Assembly: GCA_004524385.1 (NCBI GenBank)
Contig: SDNM01000011.1
Span: 1 to 13,368, forward strand
DNA: 13,368 bases
Source: Promethearchaeota archaeon
GTDB taxonomy: Archaea; Asgardarchaeota; Lokiarchaeia; Sigyniarchaeales; SOKP01
Reading direction: 5' to 3'
Below the pieces are notes generated by a model, which was not told where the DNA came from, searched no databases, and saw only the letters and a list, made by a program, of their open reading frames with translations. Numbering within the stretch: the first letter of the stretch is position 1; the number at the start of each line of letters is the position of its first letter. Of this stretch, positions 7,099-13,368 are shown piece after piece. The position numbers and the translations under genes were made by a program.

Positions 7099-10000
7099 GC
7101 TTTAAGTTCCTCCATTTTTTTTTCTTTATCGATTAAAACAATATTTTCTTTCCTCTTTTTGACTCTTCTATACGCAACTAAAAGTACTCCAACTACACAA
7201 GCCATTATAGCAGTTAATATCCACATCGTATAGTCACCAGGAACTTCGATTGTTACTTCGGCCACTGCGATTACTACACCGCTCTCATCGTACATGAAAA
7301 GTTGAACCTTTTTCTCACCTGGTCCTAAAGAAACTTTTTGTTCCATGTACTCGGTAATAGCATAAGTATTACCATCAATGACTAACTCGAAATACTCGTA
7401 ATCTCCCTCTGTATCCCATTCAATAGTGAATCTACTTGACGACATTTTATTAACTTCATCATCTTCAAGATCTTCAAATTCTACTTCAAATTCCGAATTG
7501 ATGCAAAAGAACGATTCTCCACTTTGGATAACAAATTCATCTTTTCCATCACCTGAAATATCTCCTATTGTATAGATGGCATCAATTGTTTCCAAATTAA
7601 ACCGATACAGCAATTTTTGATGATAAACATCCAATAAATCCGATATATGACCAGTAATATAAGCTCCTTCCGCAAGTTGATATGAATAATGACCGCAAAG
7701 AATATCATCATGTCCATCCTTATTGAAATCACCAATATTTTCTATATAATCGAAATAATCATAACGATCATCGCCCCATTCATATTTATAATCATAAGGT
7801 TCTAATTCCCATGCTTTTTTATCAAAACCTCGTTCATCGTCATCATCGTCATCATCATCATCATCGTCACCATTACCAACGTCCCATTCTTCAGGTTCAA
7901 TTTCTTCTAAATTTGTGCCCGAACTGGTGCGAATATCTATACACATAACTGCGGATCCTTTAGCATATAAATTATCATCCCATCTATCTTTAGCCAATTG
8001 AAAACCGATAATTCCATCTATTACATTATCATCATTGAGATCTCCAGCTGACGCAAATGGTAATTTGAAAGATGTATCAATTTCCTGTTCATGTTCCCAA
8101 TCTTCTTCTAAAACTTCTCCTTCTTCAATTAATTCCTCAAGATCAATTGTAACAATTGGATCGCCAGGACTGCCTGCACTTCCTTTAAAGATTTGAACAT
8201 TTTGCCCATTAGAAGCTAAACCTACATGTTCTAAATAACCATCACCATCAAAATCCGCATAAGAAAATTCCATTTGATACCCAGCACCCGATCTACTAAA
8301 ATCATTTTTAGATATCCAATCGTGTCTCCTTCCTAGGTAGTCTAAGTTCGTTGGATTAATAAAACAGACTGATTCTTGAGTGTGAGCATCAATAATCTCA
8401 AGATAATCATGACTCCAATAATCATCTCCATAATATCCTTTTATTAATCCCAACCTTCCGCTTTTGTATTCTGTTGTACCAAGAACTTCATAGAAATCAC
8501 CCGCTCCTGTTATATTTATATAATTCGATTTATATTTTATTGTTTGAGGTGCATAGTTATCGTAATTAGTAATAGCGGTATCCCAATTTGCATCTTCAAT
8601 GTATGCATGAGAAAATATAGTACTACCTCCGTATCTAAATGAACCGCTTAAAATCCATCCATCTAGGGAATTATTCAAATAAGTAGCTCTCACAATATTA
8701 AAAGGAAATTTATTTCTAGAGTCATAACCCCATTTAGTAGATATAGTTCTATTTTTCACATTAAATAGCATTAATCGAGAACTCCACCAGGTTTGACCCC
8801 CGTCTTCATTTGTTTCCATTCCGCATATCACTAAAACATCAAGATATTCATCACCGGTCCCATTTATTACTTCAAAATCTTGAATTCGAAGATTTAAAAC
8901 ATTTTCTAAGTCTGTATCCCACTCTTTTTCAAGTTTGTCATAGATGTAATACTGGTCCCAATTATTGCCATAAAGACCCCAGTAGAATGCCCCTAATCCA
9001 AAACTGTCTAATGTTAAATTAAAAGGATTCCAACTATTAGTCACGTTTATACGCATTTTAAGAATATTGTTTGAGTCTACTACATCTGATAGAACCGATT
9101 TATGCTCGTAATCAAACTCTACCCCATTATCAATTCCAAAGAAATTTGAACCATTGTAAGTCCCACGCTGTATCAAGTACCACTTATCATATCTGAAATC
9201 ATTAGTAAATTCAAAACTTGTATTATCATATCTATATCCTCCTGAAGTATCATCAGTGAACCCCGCATGCCAATTGTTCATGGGCGCTGTCTCAGTCATT
9301 ACTCTTTTATTTGGATCAAAATCATCCAAGGTATGCCAATCACTTTTGTTCATACTCCAAATATCATAAGTAAAGTTAAAGGATTTATATCCACCTGCAA
9401 AATTAACTTTAACAATACTTTGCCATACCATAGCAGAGATTCTTTCTATTTGAGTATTATTGTGCCAATCGATTCCAAACTCAAGAGGAATTGTAAAATT
9501 GATTAAAGTCTGCCATCGATTGTTTTTGTAGTCTGCCATCACTTCATAACTTCCGAGCTCATATGAGTAGTTGACAGCCAATTGATTAATCGAAAGTGAA
9601 AAGCTAGTATCGTCAGTTGCTTCCAATTTAATTTTCACCTGATTGTCATTGGATGGATCAACTACATCTGAAATATCATAAAAATTTTTAATCATCGGTT
9701 CAAAAGATGTGGAATTTATGTTGTCTTGGCTTATTTTAATCCAATTCCCTGCATTGAAATCCCATATTGAAATGAAAATTTCTGAAACCTTTGTTGTCCG
9801 GTTTACTTTTCCGTAATAACCAATCGAGATAGCTTTTGAAGTGCTCTCAATATCTAAAGATTGATTAAAAGACATTTCAATTGATACTTTGTAGCTTCCT
9901 TCAGAAGACTTTGAGTGTACAACCCAATCATAGTTATCTTTAGCTTTGGTTTCTTCAGATGAAACCGTTTCCGGTCTACCGATTAATACTTTTCCCGACG

Positions 10001-12398
10001 AATTATAAGAAGTGATAGTGTAATTAGTTCCAGTATCACCATATAGATTATAGAAATTGTCATTTGTAGTTCCAGTTTCGACTTGGACATTACTTGGATG
10101 AATTAGAGTGGAGCTATCCCATCGGGCCTTCCATTGAATATTATCAACATCACCGCCGCTGGTCCAATTGAGAGGAATATCATCGTAAGTTCTATGATAG
10201 ATATGGCTTTTATTAGAGTATAGATTAAACGGATTTGTAAATGTACCATCATAGCCGAACTCTCGATAATATTTATAAGGTATATCATTTAATGGAGTAT
10301 TCCAAAATATAGAACCATCATATCCCCGTATTGCCAGAAATCGTGTATAACCCACTAACAATGCCCTATTTATCGCCTCTTCTCTGTAATTGTCATCAAG
10401 AGATATAGTCGTACTTCCTGAAATATCCCTAATGTAACGCGCAAGTTCTGGAGGATAGTCAGTCGGGATTATCCAACCAGCATAATCATCAATATTATCA
10501 CCATCAATATCTCCTATATTTACTATATCTCTTAATCCCTCATTATAATCGGGATTAGGCACACTGAATTCCCAGATTACTTTACCCGTCTCAGCACTAA
10601 TGGTTAAGAATTCAGCGATTAGATCTTGATCTTCAGCAAGGTCGCCTTCTTCATAATTATAATCTCTAAAAGATGGGTAATTAAAGCGATCGCCTGAATA
10701 TTCTCTCCATGAAGGGTCAAAATCACTATATCTCTTAAATAGGTAGTCTTTTGATCCACCCTTATCGATATCCTCAATCTGAGTAAGGTCTGTCGCCCCC
10801 GTTCCTTTAGTTCTAGACCATAGAGTTTGACCGTTTTTCGTATCAATGAGCATATATTTTCCGTCATCACTTATAGCAAACAAATCGTCAATTTTATCGC
10901 CATTAGCATCACCAACATTTAATAAATATTTACCTATTGTTTCATCATCATCCATCTCATCATCCGAACTATCTCCAGTCCTAATAACTTTAGTTGATCT
11001 AGCAGGATTAAAGCCATCATTAATGTAATTTGTATAATAAACTCCTTCATAATTCCAGTTACTTCCCGATGTGGCTTCAAAACCATTTCGAAACATATAT
11101 GCTCTAATCTCTGAATCTACCTTGATGAATTCTGGATAAGAAGCTGTATATAAAGTTGCATCATATTCAAATTCTCCACCAGATAGATCATCAATATCAT
11201 CATTTTTACAATTAAAAATCATCCCATCAAACTCAAGATCTTCTAATTGATGAAAATCTTCATCACTATATTCAAGATGAAAAGAGATTCCTAAATATTC
11301 ATTGCTTCCATCACCATCATAGTCAATAGTATTAGAAATTTTAAATCCCGCATGTTGAAAAATTCTTCTTTCAACGGTATACGGTGAGGTAAATACATCT
11401 GTAGTATCCCCCACTTCCTCATCATACTCGTCTATCTCATAAAATTCATAATTATCAAGTTCGTCGCCATCATCACCATCAACTAGATAAATAAATCCAT
11501 TATCGGCAGAAACTAATATATTATCCCCATCTATGATAATTTCGTTAATAGAGCTGGGTATTTCTCTCTCAACAACTACCGCCATACTTCGAAGTGGTAT
11601 TGTTGTGGTTGGTTCAATTTCTGAAACCCATTCGAGTTCACCATCTTCTACATTAAGCGCCACTAATTCTCCTACTTCTGAACCTGCGATAATATAATCA
11701 TCTAAAGATTCAATATTCCATACATCATTCGTACATGCATCATCATTTACCCAGATTTCATCACCATCATCTCCCTCTATAGCAATGATTCTATTCCAAG
11801 AGGAAATAATCACATCATCCTTATCATCATCGTCAATATCATCTACAACTTCAACATCCCATGTATAAGTAATAAATTCTCGAGGAGCGAACGTCTCAGA
11901 ATCATACCCAGATATTCTCGGGTCATATTTCCATAATTCCCTTCCAGTATTTGAAGAAATAGCAATGACATTGGCGTGATCTCTATCATATACCACCAAA
12001 ACAATATCTTTTTGACCGTCACCATCGAGATCAGCAAGTAAATCAAATGTAATCACATCTCCAAAGGTCATATAACTCATACCAATAACTCCATCTAATG
12101 TAAGAGTTGCGATTCCCCCATCAGTTCCAACAACAATATATTCTTCCCCTCCTGAGGCAAAAGTTACTTTCTGAGGTTGCATTGTTGCTCCTGTACCAGG
12201 CATGCCTCTACCGAATCTCCATAATAACGAATCAACATCTTTATCACCTTCATGTAGATCCTCTGGCAAATAATAATCTATTAAAGCAGGCAATAAGAGC
12301 GCAAGAATTGGCACTGCTACTAATGCTGCTATTATTCCCATCGATAGCACCTTTTTATGTTTATTAACAAATGGTTTAAGCTTAGATTTAAATTCCAT
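7095..12398 (-). CDS. Giant membrane-tethered PQQ/FG-GAP-like beta-propeller surface protein
   Basis: 1767 residues, first gene of the operon. A basic N-terminus (KSKLK...KHKK) and hydrophobic segment 18-41 form an uncleaved anchor or signal sequence; a second segment (1724-1742) is followed by RRVKKRKEN, so the C-tail is cytoplasmic. Residues about 80-710 carry PQQ-propeller blade signatures of the type G-x-x-x-W at W156, W216, W257, W527, W609 and W699, interleaved with calcium-type Asp loops (DLDGDGQKD 123-131, DYDGDGSNE 359-367, DANGDKIDD 497-505, DIDGDNIDD 630-638). Residues 730-1300 are beta-rich, aromatic and full of N-x-S/T sequons. Residues 1370-1640 again have FG-GAP-like loops (DFDGDGYLE 1382-1390, DLNDDNVID 1453-1461, DFNKDGHDD 1557-1565, DISGDGKDE 1613-1621) and an Asp11 run (1511-1521). 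Residues 1655-1720 look like an Ig/FN3-type stalk. Location and calcium binding are inferred; the function is unknown. The operon suggests it works with the ABC pair. Confidence 0.88.
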   Translation of the reverse strand: MEFKSKLKPFVNKHKKVLSMGIIAALVAVPILALLLPALIDYYLPEDLHEGDKDVDSLLWRFGRGMPGTGATMQPQKVTFASGGEEYIVVGTDGGIATLTLDGVIGMSYMTFGDVITFDLLADLDGDGQKDIVLVVYDRDHANVIAISSNTGRELWKYDPRISGYDSETFAPREFITYTWDVEVVDDIDDDDKDDVIISSWNRIIAIEGDDGDEIWVNDDACTNDVWNIESLDDYIIAGSEVGELVALNVEDGELEWVSEIEPTTTIPLRSMAVVVEREIPSSINEIIIDGDNILVSADNGFIYLVDGDDGDELDNYEFYEIDEYDEEVGDTTDVFTSPYTVERRIFQHAGFKISNTIDYDGDGSNEYLGISFHLEYSDEDFHQLEDLEFDGMIFNCKNDDIDDLSGGEFEYDATLYTASYPEFIKVDSEIRAYMFRNGFEATSGSNWNYEGVYYTNYINDGFNPARSTKVIRTGDSSDDEMDDDETIGKYLLNVGDANGDKIDDLFAISDDGKYMLIDTKNGQTLWSRTKGTGATDLTQIEDIDKGGSKDYLFKRYSDFDPSWREYSGDRFNYPSFRDYNYEEGDLAEDQDLIAEFLTISAETGKVIWEFSVPNPDYNEGLRDIVNIGDIDGDNIDDYAGWIIPTDYPPELARYIRDISGSTTISLDDNYREEAINRALLVGYTRFLAIRGYDGSIFWNTPLNDIPYKYYREFGYDGTFTNPFNLYSNKSHIYHRTYDDIPLNWTSGGDVDNIQWKARWDSSTLIHPSNVQVETGTTNDNFYNLYGDTGTNYTITSYNSSGKVLIGRPETVSSEETKAKDNYDWVVHSKSSEGSYKVSIEMSFNQSLDIESTSKAISIGYYGKVNRTTKVSEIFISIWDFNAGNWIKISQDNINSTSFEPMIKNFYDISDVVDPSNDNQVKIKLEATDDTSFSLSINQLAVNYSYELGSYEVMADYKNNRWQTLINFTIPLEFGIDWHNNTQIERISAMVWQSIVKVNFAGGYKSFNFTYDIWSMNKSDWHTLDDFDPNKRVMTETAPMNNWHAGFTDDTSGGYRYDNTSFEFTNDFRYDKWYLIQRGTYNGSNFFGIDNGVEFDYEHKSVLSDVVDSNNILKMRINVTNSWNPFNLTLDSFGLGAFYWGLYGNNWDQYYIYDKLEKEWDTDLENVLNLRIQDFEVINGTGDEYLDVLVICGMETNEDGGQTWWSSRLMLFNVKNRTISTKWGYDSRNKFPFNIVRATYLNNSLDGWILSGSFRYGGSTIFSHAYIEDANWDTAITNYDNYAPQTIKYKSNYINITGAGDFYEVLGTTEYKSGRLGLIKGYYGDDYWSHDYLEIIDAHTQESVCFINPTNLDYLGRRHDWISKNDFSRSGAGYQMEFSYADFDGDGYLEHVGLASNGQNVQIFKGSAGSPGDPIVTIDLEELIEEGEVLEEDWEHEQEIDTSFKLPFASAGDLNDDNVIDGIIGFQLAKDRWDDNLYAKGSAVMCIDIRTSSGTNLEEIEPEEWDVGNGDDDDDDDDDDDERGFDKKAWELEPYDYKYEWGDDRYDYFDYIENIGDFNKDGHDDILCGHYSYQLAEGAYITGHISDLLDVYHQKLLYRFNLETIDAIYTIGDISGDGKDEFVIQSGESFFCINSEFEVEFEDLEDDEVNKMSSSRFTIEWDTEGDYEYFELVIDGNTYAITEYMEQKVSLGPGEKKVQLFMYDESGVVIAVAEVTIEVPGDYTMWILTAIMACVVGVLLVAYRRVKKRKENIVLIDKEKKMEELKA
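7108..7113 (-). promoter_or_regulatory. Shine-Dalgarno site for the ABC ATPase
   Basis: GGAGGA on the minus strand lies 9 nt before the ATG at 7098, within the last codons of the propeller gene. It supports the chosen start and the 4-nt overlap of the two genes. Confidence 0.75.
7836..7868 (-). repeat. GAT/GAC trinucleotide run encoding eleven aspartates
   Basis: Eleven consecutive Asp codons (GAY) in the propeller gene, read on the minus strand from 7868 to 7836. GAT and GAC are mixed, so it is not a perfect microsatellite. It encodes residues 1511-1521 between two FG-GAP-like loops, probably a flexible or cation-binding linker, and may vary in length between strains. Confidence 0.85.
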
Positions 12399-12670
12399 TT
12401 TTTATCACATTTGTTTTCAAATAGTTTTTTTTATTAGATTTTAAATTAAAAAAATTAAGAAAACTATTTATTTAAAGCTTTAGTTATAATTTTTGGTAAA
12501 AAAAAGAGCGTTACTTAATTGTATAATATTGAAAATCCTTAAAATAATTGAAAATATAAAATAGGTGTAATTGATGGGCAAAATAAAACCAGTATTATTC
12601 TAACCTTAATAGGAGAGCTTCATGCTACTTTTTCGACGATTTTTCTCTTTTTGTTTTGAGAGAATGGTTT
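12399..12670 (-). promoter_or_regulatory. Promoter and leader of the propeller/ABC operon
   Basis: The 272-bp gap contains a minus-strand TTTAAATAAA box (12467-12476), identical to the decamer before the Fae-Hps gene. It would place the transcription start near 12446, with a leader of about 48 nt. A second AT box nearer the gene (about 12438-12447) is an alternative. GTGAT, 8 nt before the ATG at 12398, can pair with the 3' end of archaeal 16S rRNA (AUCACCUCC) and is a modest ribosome-binding site. T8 on the minus strand (plus-strand A run about 12498-12505) and a T-rich stretch around 12577-12588 could terminate the upstream gene. I see no RNA gene here; two tiny plus-strand ORFs (12572 and 12621) are not convincing. 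Confidence 0.45.
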
Positions 12671-13368
12671 TTAATCTTCTTTTGGTAATTCCTCAGGCAT
12701 TTGAAACGCATTAAATAATGTATCTAAATCTCCGCTTTTATTAAATTTTTCTTCGGTAAAAATAGGAATTGATACTTCTAATAAGTTGGTCTTAGGTTTA
12801 TCTTTTTCATGAATATATAATTCAATTCCTTGCATTTTTCTATCATTTATAATTAGACGGGCTGAATAATTCTCAAAAAAAGTAAAACCTCTATTTAAAC
12901 GTCCTAATTTCAAGGGCTTTTTGATTTCCTTTTTTTCTGTTATAAAAGATTCTGTTATCTCTTCGTCAGTATATATATCTCCACCTACAATCATAAATTT
13001 TCTTATAAAATTTTCAGGGGGAGGAATTTGGTTTATATATTCTAATGATTGCTTTACACGCATCACTGGAAATATTTTAATATTAGCCTTAACTTTAAAT
13101 CCACCACTAAACTCTAAAAAATCTTTTTTTTCGATTGCTTGTGCTCCTCCTCCACTAAGTGGTTTTTCCATTATTTCTTGATAAGTTTCATCTTTTTTAG
13201 AAAATCTGTTTAAAGGAGATATATTATATCTTAATTGAAGTTGTTGTTTAAGCATTTGTGCTAATCTATTACCATATATTTGTAATTTGAAAGAACTTTT
13301 ATAACCATTGTAAGTCCAAATTCTATTCATATTATGATCAACTATAAGGTAAACTTTGTTCTCTTTTA
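12671..13368 (-). CDS. Unrecognised protein, 5' truncated by window edge; possible gelsolin-like fold at the visible N-terminus
   Basis: The frame is open to the window end on the minus strand, giving 231 full codons up to TAA 12671-12673. An ATG at 13330 exists, but the 12 codons before it (KENKVYLIVDHN) are a hydrophobic beta strand that runs naturally into MNRIWTYNGYKSS, so the real start is probably outside the window. The pattern VYLIVDHNxNRIWTYNGYKSS followed by a helix (KLQIYGNRLAQMLKQQL) is reminiscent of gelsolin-type domains (strand, D, strand with W-x-G, helix), which Asgard archaea are known to encode. This is a weak pattern match, not an assignment. The rest has a Gly-rich turn (SGGGAQ), several beta strands (KVKANIKIFPV, SARLIIND, GIELYIHE) and a polar, acidic C-terminus. 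No membrane segment or catalytic motif is visible. It is upstream of the propeller operon on the same strand but separated by 272 bp. Confidence 0.75.
   Translation of the reverse strand, partial: KENKVYLIVDHNMNRIWTYNGYKSSFKLQIYGNRLAQMLKQQLQLRYNISPLNRFSKKDETYQEIMEKPLSGGGAQAIEKKDFLEFSGGFKVKANIKIFPVMRVKQSLEYINQIPPPENFIRKFMIVGGDIYTDEEITESFITEKKEIKKPLKLGRLNRGFTFFENYSARLIINDRKMQGIELYIHEKDKPKTNLLEVSIPIFTEEKFNKSGDLDTLFNAFQMPEELPKED

Noticed and set aside
12107..12367. Plus-strand ORF of 86 codons with leucine-rich C-terminus
   Set aside because: It lies antisense to the signal/anchor and first blades of the propeller gene, and its composition is explained by the reverse complement of that coding sequence.
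7095..12398. DxDxDG motifs as a true tandem repeat or dockerin pair
   Set aside because: The loops recur at irregular distances with divergent flanks. They fit FG-GAP/PQQ-type propeller loops better than the paired 22-residue dockerin repeats, and no DNA-level tandem repeat is visible.
12572..12713. Two tiny plus-strand ORFs in the gap (9 codons from 12572 and about 30 from 12621, the latter after GGAG)
   Set aside because: The first is too short to judge. The second runs antisense into the end of the unrecognised gene and has a low-complexity Phe/Arg/Leu content.

Overview
The window is AT-rich, gene-dense archaeal DNA, most likely from an Asgard archaeon of the Lokiarchaeia type. The grounds are: a TrmB-like winged-helix protein with a very long coiled coil, a fused Fae-Hps enzyme (an archaeal fusion), a giant aspartate-rich surface protein anchored by archaeal-style membrane segments, TATA-like boxes, and T-tract rather than hairpin terminators. 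There is no rRNA or marker protein, so the lineage call is an inference. I saw no tRNA, CRISPR array, insertion sequence or integrase.

Layout: (1) 1-915, plus strand: the C-terminal part of an N-acyl-D-amino-acid deacylase-type amidohydrolase, cut by the window edge. (2) 1063-3390, plus: a 775-residue protein with an N-terminal winged helix, about 530 residues of coiled coil broken once in the middle, and a C-terminal PLD-like domain of the TrmB type. Its upstream region carries a perfect 15-bp direct repeat. (3) 3656-4942, minus: bifunctional formaldehyde-activating enzyme / 3-hexulose-6-phosphate synthase, probably on a leaderless transcript. (4) 5138-12398, minus: a tightly coupled three-gene operon. 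In order of transcription it encodes a 1767-residue membrane-tethered PQQ/FG-GAP-like beta-propeller protein, an ABC ATPase (4-nt overlap) and an ABC-2 permease (2-nt gap, strong Shine-Dalgarno). (5) 12671-13368, minus: the C-terminal part of an unrecognised protein whose visible N-terminus looks faintly gelsolin-like; its frame stays open through the window edge.

The most interesting unit is the 7.3-kb operon. It resembles in layout, not in sequence, NosDFY-type systems, in which an ABC-2 exporter engine works on a large extracytoplasmic repeat protein. Here the extracellular partner is unusually large, probably has cytoplasmic ends on both sides, and is strongly zoned: calcium-type Asp motifs sit in the N- and C-terminal thirds, while all 20 N-glycosylation sequons lie in the middle third. 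The coiled-coil winged-helix protein is the second candidate for undescribed biology.

The other genes are metabolic. Fae-Hps supplies ribulose 5-phosphate and handles the formaldehyde released, and the amidohydrolase probably processes N-acyl-D-amino acids. Nothing in the window links these two to the operon.
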